64,000 bases of DNA, from assembly GCA_026982705.1 (NCBI GenBank), contig JALSGP010000033.1, positions 285,696 to 349,695 of the forward strand. The letters run 5' to 3'. The notes beneath the pieces are model-generated. The model did no database searches. It was not told where the DNA came from and saw only the letters and a program-made list of their open reading frames with translations. The position numbers and the translations under genes were made by a program. Below are positions 52,204-61,556 of the stretch, piece by piece (position 1 is the stretch's first letter; every line of letters starts with the position of its first letter). This DNA comes from Alphaproteobacteria bacterium. GTDB taxonomy: Bacteria > Pseudomonadota > Alphaproteobacteria > Geminicoccales > Geminicoccaceae.

Positions 52204-53345
52204 GCCCCGAGGGGGCGGGCCAGCGCGCCGGCGCGCCGGCAGCCGCGCACGAAGCGGTCCGACAGCAGGATGCGGGTGCCGAGGCGCTTGGCCAGTTCCT
52301 CCAGCCGCTCGGCGATGGCCACGTCGGAGCCGAAGACGGTGAAGTCGAGACGGCTGCGGGTGCCGATGTTGCCCCACAGCACCCGGCCGGCGTGGACCGC
52401 CACCACCGCGTCGGCCACCGGGAGACCGCGGGCCCGCCGGGCGTCCATGGTGCGGTCGAAGGCGGCCAGCGCCGCCACCGCCGCGTCGAAGGCCCAGCCG
52501 CAGGCATCCGGGGAATCGGCGAAGCTCCAGACGGCGAGCAGGCCGTCGCCCATGAACTTGAGGATCTCGCCCCGATGGCGGGCGATGGCCTCGCCCACCG
52601 CGTCGAAGGCCGCATTGGCCAGCGCCAGCAGCTCCTCCAGCGGCAGCCGCTGGGCGAGGGCGGTGAAGCCGCGCAGATCGAAGATCCAGAGCGCCGCCTC
52701 GATGGTCTCGCCGGCGCCGCGGGCGATCTCGCCGGCGAGGATGCGCTCGCCCGCCCGCGCCCCCACGTAGGTGGCCAGCAGATTGCGGGCGATCCGTCGC
52801 TGGAGCCGGATCTCCACCGCCATCGCCAAGAGCGGCAGGATGTCGGCGAGATCCGCGAGTTGGGCGTCCGTGAAGCCGTCTGCCACGCGGGTGGCGAAGG
52901 TGGCGGCGTGGCGGCGTCCGTCGGTGAAGGTGAGGGCGAAGCCCACATAGTCGGTGAACCCCTCTTCCGCCAGCGCGCGCAGCACCGCGAAGTCCACCGT
53001 CTCGCGGTCGAGGCGGAAGCGGATGCGCTCGGCGTCCCCCTCCACCAGCGGCCGGATCGGGCTGTGGCGATATTCGTCGGTCTCGAACACGCCGCGCTCG
53101 TGGAAGACGATCTCGGCGTCGCGGCGTCCGTGTCGCCAGCGGAGGGTGGCGCCGGCGAGCTGGGGATGGAGGGTGTGGAGGTGGAGGGTGGCCCGGGCCA
53201 CCGGGACTCCGTCCTCGCCCAGGAGCGCGCAGGTGCGGGCGAAGACGTGGTCGATGAAGCGCTCGCGGACGCTCTCGCGGGCGAGCCAGGCGAGGGCGGC
53301 CCCCCGGCGTCGCGGCCAGGGGCCACGGGATTGCGGCCCGTTCAC
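52119..53345 (-). CDS. Class III adenylate/guanylate cyclase-like protein
   Basis: 408 residues from GTG 53345, overlapping the upstream stop as GTGA. An unrecognised N-terminal domain (about 1-180) contains no obvious membrane helix; the cyclase domain starts near residue 215. Metal Asp residues are D223 (IFDLRGFTAL) and D267 (LKFMGDGLLAVW), and K263 fits adenine recognition. In GTRSRLDFTVFGSDVAIAERLE the transition-state Asn is Ala343, while Arg347 is kept, so activity may be reduced. Product is probably cAMP but could be cGMP or none. It is the last gene of the operon with the cNMP-binding protein and the ABC exporter. Confidence 0.82.
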   Translation of the reverse strand: MNGPQSRGPWPRRRGAALAWLARESVRERFIDHVFARTCALLGEDGVPVARATLHLHTLHPQLAGATLRWRHGRRDAEIVFHERGVFETDEYRHSPIRPLVEGDAERIRFRLDRETVDFAVLRALAEEGFTDYVGFALTFTDGRRHAATFATRVADGFTDAQLADLADILPLLAMAVEIRLQRRIARNLLATYVGARAGERILAGEIARGAGETIEAALWIFDLRGFTALAQRLPLEELLALANAAFDAVGEAIARHRGEILKFMGDGLLAVWSFADSPDACGWAFDAAVAALAAFDRTMDARRARGLPVADAVVAVHAGRVLWGNIGTRSRLDFTVFGSDVAIAERLEELAKRLGTRILLSDRFVRGCRRAGALARPLGAYRLRGVEAPVAVSTLDPAALARASRQQ

Positions 53346-53812
53346 GGCCGCTCCGACCGCGCGCCGCACTCGGCCACCAGCGTGCCCAGCCGCCGGGTGG
53401 TCTCGTGCAGGCGCACGGCCAGCTCGCGCATGATGCCGAGGGCGATCTCCGGGAACTGGCGGACGGTGGCGAGAAAGGTGTCACGGTCGATGCGCAGGGT
53501 CTCGAGGGGCGTCTCCGCCACCACCGTGGCGGTGCGGGGCACGCCGCAGAGGATGGCGATCTCGCCCACCACGTCGTTGGGGCCGAGGGTGGCCACCTCC
53601 ACCGGCCCCTCCGCGCCCTCGTGCACCACCCGCGCCCGTCCCTCGAGGATCACATAGGCGGCATCGCCCGGCTCCCCCTGCCGGCACACCGTCTCGCCCG
53701 GCTCGAAGTGCACCCGCTCGCTGGCGAAGGCGAGCAGCTTGAGACGCTGGGGATCCACGTCGCGGAACAGCGGCAGCTGCCGCAGACATCGGAGATCGCG
53801 CTGGATGGTCAC
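53342..53812 (-). CDS. Stand-alone cyclic-nucleotide-binding protein
   Basis: 156 residues from GTG 53812. It is one CNB domain (LPLFRDVDPQRLKLLAFASERVHFEPGETVCRQGEPGDAAYVILEGRARVV) with phosphate-binding cassette VVGEIAILCGVPRTATVVAE, keeping the Glu and Arg that bind the ribose and phosphate, and a short helical tail (REFPEIALGI-like QFPEIALGIMRELAVRLHETTRRLG). No DNA-binding HTH is present, so it is not a Crp-type regulator. Overlapping genes (GTGA) on both sides tie it to the ABC exporter and the cyclase; it is likely the sensor or regulator. Confidence 0.85.
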   Translation of the reverse strand: MTIQRDLRCLRQLPLFRDVDPQRLKLLAFASERVHFEPGETVCRQGEPGDAAYVILEGRARVVHEGAEGPVEVATLGPNDVVGEIAILCGVPRTATVVAETPLETLRIDRDTFLATVRQFPEIALGIMRELAVRLHETTRRLGTLVAECGARSERP

Positions 53813-56448
53813 GGTCCGGTCTCCCGTTCGAGGGCCCCGTCGGCGGCGACACCCTCGGCCGCCGCCGGCCCCGCCATCCGCCGCACCCGGCCCGCCTCCA
53901 GCTCGATCCGCCACGGAAAGCGGTGGAGCTGATCCGGATCCGGCTGGATCCACACCAGCGTCCGGTCGCGGAACGCCTCCAGCAGCGCCGCGGTGAGGGC
54001 CACGGCGTCGTGGGGATCGAGGGGGGCGGTGACGTGGTGGAGGACGAGCATGCGCGGCCGCTTCATCACCTCGCGGGCGACGGCGAGCTTCTGGCGCTGG
54101 GCCTCGCCGAGGCGCTGGCCGCCGATGCCGCAGGGATGATCGAGCCCCACGTCCACCACCGCCCGTTCCAGATCCAGCTCGCCCAACACCTCCCGCACCA
54201 GCTCGCCCACCGCCTGGGCGGCGCGCGGATAGCCGTGGCGCACCTTGCCGAACACCAGGTTCTCCTCGATGGTCAGGGCATCGTTGTAACGCTCCGGATC
54301 GAAGAAGGCGATGCGCCCCTCCAGCTCCGGCGGCAGGTGCCGGCGCAGCCACCGGCGCGCCTCCACCAGCCGCCGCTGCAGCTCCGGCGTGAGGAGTCCC
54401 AGACGGTGGCGGGCCGGGATCAGATGGAGGGCCAGCGACAGCAGCCGCACCCGGTCCGCCTCGTCGGCCGCCGCCGGGTTCGCGGGATCGACCCGGCCCA
54501 GCAGCATGCGCAGCTCCGGCAACTGTTCGGGCGCCACGAAGGAGAGGCGGGCGAAGAACTCGTCCTCGGGCGGCAGTTCGGCGAACAGCTCCACCACCGT
54601 CTCCGCCAGCCGCAGCCCCACCCCGAGCAGCTCCCCGAGGAGTCCGGTGGCGGTCAGCACCCGCTGCACGTAGGGATGTTCGGCGAGCCGGTCGAAGGCG
54701 AGATCCTCGTCCACCGGCGTGCCGAAGAGCAGGTTCTCGGCGACGGTGGCGTTGGCGTTGTAGCGGTCGACGGCGAAGGGCTCCACCACCCGGCGCGATT
54801 CCGGCAGGGCCGCGAGGCGGGCGAGGACGCGCCGCCGCGCCTCCAGCAGCCGGCGGGCCAGTTCGGGACGCTCGCCGGCACGGATGCGGCCGGCGAGCCC
54901 GAAGCGGTAGACGTCCTCGTAGAGGCCCACGAGGCGCAACACCTCCACCATGCGGGCGAGACGGTCCTCCGGCGAGGTGAAGCCGCCCTGCTCGTCGTCG
55001 ATCCAGTCGGCCGCGGGATCGTGGGGCGGATTGCCGGAAAGACGCGCCTCGCGGCGGCGCCGCGCCCGCTCCGGATCGCCTCCGTCCGCCTCGCGGGGGC
55101 GGTGGCGCAGTCCGTAGAGGAGATTGTCCCGCACCGTCCCCTCGAAGATCCAGTTGTGGGGGCCGGCATAGCCGATGCGGCGCCCCAGCACCGATTCCGG
55201 CAGCCGGTGGAGATCGACCCCGTCCGCCCGCACCCGCCCACTCTCCGGCACCAACAGCCCCGCCAGCACCAGTCCGAAGGCGCGCCGGCCACTGCCCGGC
55301 GGTCCCACCACCGCCACCCGTGCCGGCAGCGGCAGGCGGAAGGTGAGGCCGTCCAGCACCCGCTCCCCTTCCTCGCACCACACCACCGAGACGGCCTGCA
55401 GCTCGCGGGCGAAGGCGGGCGCGTCCGGCGGCGGATCGGCGTCGAGACGCGCGCGCGGCAGCAGCCGCGGGGCGGTGAACTGGGCGACCACCTGTTCGTA
55501 CTTGATCCTGACGTCGTGGGTGAGCTGATAGTACTGGAGCAGTTCCTTCCAGGGAGAGATCATGTCCTTGTGGGCGTTGAGCACCGCCACCAGCGCGCCG
55601 AGGGTGAGATCGCCCTGGATGACGAGGTAGCCGCCGATGGAAAAGAACAGGAACGGGCCCAGATGGCCCATGAAGTTGTTCAGGAACTTGATCAGGTATT
55701 TGGTCCTGTAGATGTCGAAGCGGATGAAGAACACCTCGCCGAGCTCGTGGCCGAAGCGCGCGCGCTCGTAAAGGCTGGTGTCGTCGGCGTGGACGTGGAG
55801 GATGCCGGAGGCGGTCTCGCCGATGCGCTGGGCATTGCGCCGCACCTGGCGCACCCGCCGCACCGCCAGCGCGTTGAGCCGGCGCTGCAGACGGGGGATC
55901 ACCAGGATCTGGATCGGATAGAGGGAGACGGCGGCGAGGGCCAGCTTCCAGTCCTGGAGGAAGACGAACAGCAGGATGGTGAGGAGGGTGCCGCCCTGGA
56001 AGGCGGGGACGGTGAAGGCGGCCGCCACGTAGCCGCCGAGGGGCTCCACCTCGGCGTTGATCATCTGGACCAGCTCGCCGGTGCCAATGCGGCGGAAATG
56101 GGGCAGCGGGAAGCGCAACATGTGCTCGTAGAGCATGAAGCGGAGCCGTCGCAGCATGCGTTCCGCCACCACGCCGGAATAGACGTTGAGGACGTATTTG
56201 AGCGCCCCGCCGATCACCACCAGGGCGAGGAAGCTGCCGCAGAGGGCAAAGAGATAGCCGGTGCGGTCCAGTTCCACGCCGAAGAATTCGAACACGAAGC
56301 GGTCGCCGCCCAGGGCCTCGTTGACGATCGTCTTGGGGAGTTCCAGGGAGGCGTAGAGGACGGGCAGCGACAGGGCGGTGAGCGCCAGGATCACCAGCTG
56401 CTGGCGCCAGCTGTACTTCCAGACGAAGCGGAAGATGCTCGGTTCCAT
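53809..56448 (-). CDS. ABC exporter-like protein with degenerate ATPase domain
   Basis: 879 residues. The N-terminal ABC exporter membrane domain (about 1-310) has TGELVQMINAEVEPLGGYVAAAF, like other exporters. The nucleotide-binding part is aberrant: Walker A reads GPPGSGRR (Arg388 for the Lys), the Q-loop region lacks Gln (IGYAGPHNWIFEG), Walker B LVLHHVTAPLD has His-His for Asp-Glu, the switch region is IQPDPDQL and only QRQK-type signature (GIGGQRLGEAQRQKLAVAREV) and D-loop remain. About 300 extra residues separate Walker A from the signature, and a NL-x-x-G motif recurs near 442, 572 and 730. ATP hydrolysis is doubtful. Confidence 0.85.
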   Translation of the reverse strand: MEPSIFRFVWKYSWRQQLVILALTALSLPVLYASLELPKTIVNEALGGDRFVFEFFGVELDRTGYLFALCGSFLALVVIGGALKYVLNVYSGVVAERMLRRLRFMLYEHMLRFPLPHFRRIGTGELVQMINAEVEPLGGYVAAAFTVPAFQGGTLLTILLFVFLQDWKLALAAVSLYPIQILVIPRLQRRLNALAVRRVRQVRRNAQRIGETASGILHVHADDTSLYERARFGHELGEVFFIRFDIYRTKYLIKFLNNFMGHLGPFLFFSIGGYLVIQGDLTLGALVAVLNAHKDMISPWKELLQYYQLTHDVRIKYEQVVAQFTAPRLLPRARLDADPPPDAPAFARELQAVSVVWCEEGERVLDGLTFRLPLPARVAVVGPPGSGRRAFGLVLAGLLVPESGRVRADGVDLHRLPESVLGRRIGYAGPHNWIFEGTVRDNLLYGLRHRPREADGGDPERARRRREARLSGNPPHDPAADWIDDEQGGFTSPEDRLARMVEVLRLVGLYEDVYRFGLAGRIRAGERPELARRLLEARRRVLARLAALPESRRVVEPFAVDRYNANATVAENLLFGTPVDEDLAFDRLAEHPYVQRVLTATGLLGELLGVGLRLAETVVELFAELPPEDEFFARLSFVAPEQLPELRMLLGRVDPANPAAADEADRVRLLSLALHLIPARHRLGLLTPELQRRLVEARRWLRRHLPPELEGRIAFFDPERYNDALTIEENLVFGKVRHGYPRAAQAVGELVREVLGELDLERAVVDVGLDHPCGIGGQRLGEAQRQKLAVAREVMKRPRMLVLHHVTAPLDPHDAVALTAALLEAFRDRTLVWIQPDPDQLHRFPWRIELEAGRVRRMAGPAAAEGVAADGALERETGP

Positions 56449-56558
56449 GGGCTCCGCACGCGGCCGGCCGCCCGGTCGGGGCGGATGCCGGTCAGGCTAG
56501 GCCCTCGCCCCGGCGTTGAAAAGGGTGCTCGCGGTGCCGTGGGACATGGCCGGCGGCG

Positions 56559-56587
56559 TTGTCGGCCGCGGCGGTCGGGCATAGATA
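56559..56587 (+). promoter_or_regulatory. Promoter candidate for tRNA-Pro
   Basis: TTGTCG (56559-56564), 17 bp, TAGATA (56582-56587), 9 bp before the tRNA 5' end. Confidence 0.5.
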
Positions 56588-56596
56588 GGGAGGGCG

Positions 56597-56673
56597 CGGG
56601 GCGTAGCGCAGTCTGGTAGCGCATCTGCTTTGGGTGCAGAGGGTCGGCGGTTCGAATCCGCCCGCCCCGACCA
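56597..56673 (+). tRNA. tRNA-Pro (anticodon UGG)
   Basis: Acceptor CGGGGCG pairs with CGCCCCG; anticodon stem TCTGC/GCAGA with loop TTTGGGT, giving anticodon TGG; T arm with GGTTCGAATCC; discriminator A and encoded CCA. A small hairpin (GGGTC-CGG-GACCC, 56677-56689) follows. Confidence 0.96.
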
Positions 56674-57249
56674 GGAGGGTCCGGGACCCGCACGCCCCGT
56701 CTCCTCGCCGAAGGCGGTCGTCGTCCCGGATGCCGCCGGGCACGGCGCCACCACCGGGACGATCCCCTCGGTGACGGGCAACGGCGCGTGCCGCCGCGCC
56801 TCCGGGAGCCGGCGGATGGCCGCGGGCGGGAAGCCGGGGGCCGCAGGCGCCGGTGGCGTATGGGCGCTTCCGGACACGCCTCGCCGGATCCGGCCGCGGC
56901 GCGCTCCCGTGGGGACGTGGCCCGAAGCCCCGGGCGACGCGGTGGCAGAGCTCGCGCGACGAGGCCGATCCGACGACGAAGCTCGGGGATGGCCATGGCC
57001 CTCCCCTCTTCGGACGAGAGGGCCGGCGCGAGAGGGCCCGAGCGCGATGGAAGGACATCCCTTTCGTCGCAAGGGACCCCGCCCTCGTCGGCATCGATGG
57101 TCCGCTCGGCGGCTCCGGCGGGCGACCGGCATCGGAGCCGGGGGACCTCCGGGTCCACCGGTGGCCGGGGCGGCGACGGGATCCGGGATTGACGAGCCGG
57201 CACCGATCGCCGCGCGCGGGCGTCGACGGAACGGTCTCTCACGGGGGCA
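56674..57249. other. 576-bp interval between tRNA-Pro and tRNA-Phe
   Basis: No convincing reading frame was found; the open ones are low-complexity and have no family motif. A possible hairpin (CCCTC near 57003 with GAGGG near 57019) and the short hairpin after tRNA-Pro are the only structures seen. Confidence 0.5.
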
Positions 57250-57325
57250 TGGTGCCCAGGGACGGATTCGAACCGCCGACACAGGGATTTTCAGTCCCTT
57301 GCTCTACCAACTGAGCTACCTGGGC
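57250..57325 (-). tRNA. tRNA-Phe (anticodon GAA)
   Basis: Read on the minus strand: acceptor GCCCAGG (5' end at 57325) pairs with CCTGGGC; anticodon stem AGGGA/TCCCT with loop CTGAAAA, anticodon GAA; T arm GGTTCGAATCC; discriminator A, encoded CCA. Confidence 0.96.
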
Positions 57326-57340
57326 ATGGCGGGCAGGCGA

Positions 57341-57369
57341 GTTATAGGTGGCCCCCCCGGCGCTGTCCA
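57341..57369 (-). promoter_or_regulatory. Promoter of tRNA-Phe
   Basis: Read on the minus strand: TGGACA (57369-57364), 17 bp, TATAAC (57346-57341), 16 bp before the tRNA. Both hexamers match the sigma-70 consensus at five of six positions. Confidence 0.75.
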
Positions 57370-57384
57370 GATCCGCGCCCGGCC

Positions 57385-57413
57385 TTGACGTGGGCGGCGC
57401 TCCGCCCAAGATC
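57385..57413 (+). promoter_or_regulatory. Promoter candidate for tRNA-His
   Basis: TTGACG (57385-57390), 17 bp, AAGATC (57408-57413), 12 bp before the tRNA. The -35 is strong, the -10 weak. Confidence 0.45.
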
Positions 57414-57425
57414 GGGGGCGCTCGC

Positions 57426-57503
57426 GGCGGGCGTAGCTCAGCAGGTCAGAGCACCAGGTTGTGGTCCTGGGGGTCATGGGTTCGAATCCCATCGCTCGCC
57501 CCA
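57426..57503 (+). tRNA. tRNA-His (anticodon GUG)
   Basis: Acceptor GCGGGCG (with the extra 5' G at 57426 typical of tRNA-His) pairs with CGCTCGC; anticodon stem CCAGG/CCTGG with loop TTGTGGT, anticodon GTG; discriminator C, encoded CCA. Confidence 0.95.
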
Positions 57504-57620
57504 ACCTCCCCATCGGATCACGCGGGGCGGGACCGTCGGGAGACGGGTCCCGGGATCGCGCCTTGCCCGTTCCCTCCGCCGCCGCCACATGAGGAGTCCG
57601 GATCGCGCGGGAGAGGTGCC

Positions 57621-59801
57621 GTGCGCGCGGCGGAAGTCCTCGATTCCGTGGACCTGCTGGAGGCCCTGGCCGACGGGGCGGCGGTGGCGCGGCCGGAGGC
57701 GGGCCGTCCCTTCGAGCTGGTGGCGGATTTCGCGCCGGCGGGCGACCAGCCCCGGGCCATCGCCGAACTGGTAGCGGGACTGGAGCGCGGCGAGCGCGAC
57801 CAGGTGCTGCTGGGGGTCACGGGCTCGGGCAAGACCTTCACCATGGCCCACGTGATCGCCCGGGTGCAGCGGCCGACGCTGATCCTCGCCCCCAACAAGG
57901 TCCTCGCCGCGCAGCTCTACAGCGAGATGAAAACCTTCTTCCCGAACAACGCGGTGGAGTACTTCGTCAGCTACTACGACTACTATCAGCCCGAAGCCTA
58001 CGTCCCGCGCACCGACACCTACATCGAGAAGACCGCCAGCATCAACGACCAGATCGACCGCATGCGCCACGCCGCCACCCGGGCGCTGCTGGAGCGCGAC
58101 GACGTGATCATCGTCGCCAGCGTCTCCTGCATCTACGGCATCGGCTCGCCCGAGGTGTACGCCCGCATGAGCCTCACCCTCCGCCGCGGCCAGCGGGTGG
58201 ACCGCCAGCGGCTGCTGCGGGCGCTGGTGGAACTGCAGTATCAGCGCAACGACTTCGACTTCGCGCGCGGACGCTTCCGGGTCCGCGGCGACGTGATCGA
58301 GGTGTTCCCCGCCCATCTCGAGGACCGGGCCTGGCGGATCTCCCTCTTCGGCGACGAGGTGGAGGCGCTGGACGAGTTCGATCCCCTCACCGGCCGGCGC
58401 ACGGCCCGCCTCGACCAGATCCGGCTCTATCCGAGCTCCCACTACGTGACGCCGCGGCCCACCCTGCAGCAGGCGGTGGAGGGCATCAAGGCGGAGCTGG
58501 CGGAACGGGTGGCCTGGTTCCGCGCTCGCGGCCGCGAGCTGGAGGCGGAGCGGCTGGAGCAGCGCACCCTCGCCGATCTCGAGATGATCCTCACCACCGG
58601 CTCCTGTCCGGGGATCGAGAACTACTCCCGCTATCTCACCGGCCGCGCGCCGGGCGAGCCGCCGCCGACCCTCTTCGAGTATCTGCCGGAGAACGCCATC
58701 CTCTTCGTCGACGAGAGCCACGTCACCGTGCCGCAGTTGCGCGGCATGTTCCGCGGCGACTACCGCCGCAAGAGCACCCTCGCCGAATACGGCTTCCGCC
58801 TGCCCTCCTGCGTCGACAACCGGCCGCTGAAGTTCGAGGAATGGGACGCCATGCGGCCGCAGACCGTCTTCGTCTCGGCCACGCCGGGGCCGTGGGAGCT
58901 GGAGCGCACCGGCGGGGTGTTCGTGGAACAGGTGATCCGCCCCACCGGGCTCGTGGATCCCGAGGTGATCGTGCGGCCGGTGGAGGGGCAGGTAGACGAT
59001 CTGCTGGCCGAGTGCCGCGCCTGTGCCGCCCGCGGTCTGCGGGTGCTGGTGACCGTGCTCACCAAGCGCATGGCCGAGGATCTGGCCGAGTACCTCCACG
59101 AGAACGGCATCCGGGTGCGCTACATGCACTCGGACATCGACACCATCGAGCGGGTGGAGATCATCCGCGATCTCAGGATGGGGCGCTTCGACGTGCTGGT
59201 GGGCATCAATCTGCTGCGCGAGGGGCTGGACATTCCCGAGTGCGGCCTCGTCGCCATCCTCGACGCCGACAAGGAGGGCTATCTGCGCTCGGAGACGGCC
59301 CTGATCCAGACCATCGGCCGGGCGGCGCGCAACGTGGAGGGGCGTGCCATCCTCTATGCCGACACCATGACCCGCTCCCTCGAGGCCGCCATCCGCGAGA
59401 CCCGCCGGCGCAGGCAGAAGCAGCTCGCCTGGAACGCCGAACACGGGATCACGCCCCAGAGCGTGAAGCGGCGGATCGAGGACATCCTCGAGCATCCGGC
59501 GGAGCGGGACTATGTCACCGTGCCGCTGGGGCCCGGGGCGCCGTCGCCGCTCGCGGGCGTCGATCTCGAGGCCCGCATCCGCGAGCTCGAGAAGCGGATG
59601 AAGACCTATGCCGCCGAGCTGGAGTTCGAGAAGGCGGCGGAGGTCCGCGACGAGATCCGCCGCCTCGAGGCGCAGCTCCTGGGGACGATGCCGCCGGTGC
59701 GCCCCGCACCGGGGCCGATGCCGCAGCCGAAGAACCCGCGGGAGAGGAAGAAGCGCGAGGCGAAGAAACGCGTCCGCGCCCGCCGCCGTCGCGGCGTCTG
59801 A
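57621..59801 (+). CDS. uvrB: Excinuclease ABC subunit B
   Basis: 726 residues from GTG 57621, after GGGAGAGG. Helicase-like features: Walker [17 protein letters not shown] near residue 70, beta-hairpin [20 protein letters not shown], Walker B region [16 protein letters not shown], RecA-like part [32 protein letters not shown] and [25 protein letters not shown], and a C-terminal UVR domain ([35 protein letters not shown]) for UvrC. UvrB verifies lesions in nucleotide excision repair. The basic C-terminal tail ([21 protein letters not shown]) is typical of alphaproteobacterial UvrB. Confidence 0.97.
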   Translation: MRAAEVLDSVDLLEALADGAAVARPEAGRPFELVADFAPAGDQPRAIAELVAGLERGERDQVLLGVTGSGKTFTMAHVIARVQRPTLILAPNKVLAAQLYSEMKTFFPNNAVEYFVSYYDYYQPEAYVPRTDTYIEKTASINDQIDRMRHAATRALLERDDVIIVASVSCIYGIGSPEVYARMSLTLRRGQRVDRQRLLRALVELQYQRNDFDFARGRFRVRGDVIEVFPAHLEDRAWRISLFGDEVEALDEFDPLTGRRTARLDQIRLYPSSHYVTPRPTLQQAVEGIKAELAERVAWFRARGRELEAERLEQRTLADLEMILTTGSCPGIENYSRYLTGRAPGEPPPTLFEYLPENAILFVDESHVTVPQLRGMFRGDYRRKSTLAEYGFRLPSCVDNRPLKFEEWDAMRPQTVFVSATPGPWELERTGGVFVEQVIRPTGLVDPEVIVRPVEGQVDDLLAECRACAARGLRVLVTVLTKRMAEDLAEYLHENGIRVRYMHSDIDTIERVEIIRDLRMGRFDVLVGINLLREGLDIPECGLVAILDADKEGYLRSETALIQTIGRAARNVEGRAILYADTMTRSLEAAIRETRRRRQKQLAWNAEHGITPQSVKRRIEDILEHPAERDYVTVPLGPGAPSPLAGVDLEARIRELEKRMKTYAAELEFEKAAEVRDEIRRLEAQLLGTMPPVRPAPGPMPQPKNPRERKKREAKKRVRARRRRGV

Positions 59802-59905
59802 TGGGGTGTGGACGTCGCCTCGCGCCGAGGCGCGCGGGCCGGTAGCGGGATCGACCGCGGCGGAACCTTGCCGGTCGGGGCGACGCGCGCCACAGTTCCG
59901 CCGCC

Positions 59906-60511
59906 ATGACCACCACGCGACGGCGCCCGAAGCTGCACGAGCGGATGGAGGCGCTCCGGCTCGACCGGCGCGAGCGGGAGCCGGAACGTCGCTGCGCCTG
60001 GCCCGGCTGTGCGGAGGCGGGACGCTATCCGGCGCCGCGCTCGCGGGAGAACCTCCGCGACTACATCTGGTTCTGTCTCGCTCACGTCCGCGAGTACAAT
60101 GCCCGCTGGGACTATTTCGCCGGCATGAGCGCGGCCGAGATCGAGGCCCACCGTCACGCCGACTTCACCTGGCACCGGCCGAGCTGGCGCTTCGGCACGG
60201 CGCCCGGGGCGAATCCCTTCCGCCTCCGGTTCGAGGACGTCCACCGCATCTTCGCCGACATGCGGCGGGCGCGGGCGGAGCGGGTGGCGAGAGGGGGCGA
60301 CGGCCGGTTGGCGCGGGCCATGGCGGTGCTGGGCCTCGAGCCCGGCTTCGACCTCGCCACCCTCAAGAAACGCTACAAGGAGCTGGTCAAGGCCCACCAT
60401 CCCGATCTCCGCGGCGGCGACCGGCGGGCGGAGGAGCGGTTGAAGTCCATCAACGAGGCCTATAGTTATCTCCGCTCCCATCTCGGGCTCGTGCGCGGCC
60501 CCCGCGGCTGA
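59906..60511 (+). CDS. J-domain protein upstream of cobS-cobT
   Basis: 201 residues. A C-terminal J domain (AMAVLGLEPGFDLATLKKRYKELVKAHHPDLRGGDRRAEERLKSINEAYSYL) keeps the HPD motif, and the N-terminal part contains CAWPGCAEAGRYPAP and WFCLAHVREYNARWDYFAGMS, a Cys/His pattern that may bind zinc. The family is found in front of cobS-cobT in alphaproteobacteria. A role in DnaK-assisted assembly of the cobaltochelatase is inferred. The cobS start is 37 nt downstream. Confidence 0.85.
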   Translation: MTTTRRRPKLHERMEALRLDRREREPERRCAWPGCAEAGRYPAPRSRENLRDYIWFCLAHVREYNARWDYFAGMSAAEIEAHRHADFTWHRPSWRFGTAPGANPFRLRFEDVHRIFADMRRARAERVARGGDGRLARAMAVLGLEPGFDLATLKKRYKELVKAHHPDLRGGDRRAEERLKSINEAYSYLRSHLGLVRGPRG

Positions 60512-60547
60512 CGGGCGCGGGATGGCTTCAGCCTGCGGGAAGGGCAC

Positions 60548-61555
60548 GTGACCACCTTCGTCCACGACGAGCACGACTACACCCTGGGGCTGCCGCCGGA
60601 GCCGGACCGGCCGGTGGACGTGCGGGCCACCTTCGGCATCGACGCCGACATGGAGGTGCGTGGCTTCTCCCGCCGCACCGACTATGTGCCGGATCTCGAT
60701 CCCACCTATCGGTTCGACCGGGATACCACCCTCGCCATCCTGGCGGGCTTCCGGTACAATCGGCGGGTGCTGATCCAGGGCTACCACGGCACCGGCAAGT
60801 CCACCCACATCGAGCAGGTGGCGGCACGCCTCAACTGGCCCTGCATCCGCGTCAATCTCGACAGCCACATCAGCCGCATCGACCTCGTGGGCAAGGACGC
60901 CATCGTCCTGCGCGACGGCAAGCAGGTGACGGAATATCGGGAGGGGATCCTGCCCTGGTCGGTGCAGCGGCCGGTGGCGCTGGTGTTCGACGAGTACGAC
61001 GCCGGCCGGCCGGACGTGATGTTCGTGATCCAGCGGGTGCTGGAGGCGCAGGGACGCATGACCCTCCTGGACCAGAACCGGGTCATCCGCCCCCATCCCA
61101 GCTTCCGCCTCTTCGCCACCGCCAACACCGTGGGGCTGGGCGACACCAGCGGTCTCTACCACGGCATCCAGCAGATCAACCAGGCGCAGATGGACCGCTG
61201 GAGCATCGTGGTCCAGCTCAACTATCTGCCCCACGAGGCCGAGTGCGGCATCGTGCTCGCCAAGGTGCCGGAATACGACACGCCGGAGGGGCGGCGCATC
61301 GTCTCGCGCATGGTGGACGTGGCGGAGCTCACGCGCCGCGGCTTCACCAGCGGCGATCTGTCGACGGTGATGTCGCCGCGCACGGTCATCACCTGGGCGG
61401 AGAACGCCCGCATCTTCGGGGACGTGGGCCTCGCCTTCCGCCTCACCTTCCTCAACCGGTGCGACGAGGCGGAGCGCCACATCGTGGCGGAGTACTATCA
61501 GCGCTGCTTCGGCGAGGACCTGCCGGAATCGGCGGCGCTGGCCGTCGTGGCCTGA
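60548..61555 (+). CDS. cobS: Cobaltochelatase subunit CobS
   Basis: 335 residues from GTG 60548. AAA+ ATPase with Walker [20 protein letters not shown] near residue 78, Walker [26 protein letters not shown] and sensor [21 protein letters not shown]. CobS and CobT form the ATPase ring that drives cobalt insertion by CobN in the aerobic (late-cobalt) cobalamin pathway. CobN is not in the window. One base separates its stop from the cobT start. Confidence 0.95.
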   Translation: MTTFVHDEHDYTLGLPPEPDRPVDVRATFGIDADMEVRGFSRRTDYVPDLDPTYRFDRDTTLAILAGFRYNRRVLIQGYHGTGKSTHIEQVAARLNWPCIRVNLDSHISRIDLVGKDAIVLRDGKQVTEYREGILPWSVQRPVALVFDEYDAGRPDVMFVIQRVLEAQGRMTLLDQNRVIRPHPSFRLFATANTVGLGDTSGLYHGIQQINQAQMDRWSIVVQLNYLPHEAECGIVLAKVPEYDTPEGRRIVSRMVDVAELTRRGFTSGDLSTVMSPRTVITWAENARIFGDVGLAFRLTFLNRCDEAERHIVAEYYQRCFGEDLPESAALAVVA

Positions 61556-61556
61556 G

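Noticed and set aside
53342..53812. Crp/Fnr transcription factor
   Set aside because: The protein ends after the CNB domain; no helix-turn-helix is present.
56497..57282. Open frames between tRNA-Pro and tRNA-Phe
   Set aside because: They overlap tRNA genes and have no motif, no good ribosome-binding site and no consistent codon pattern.
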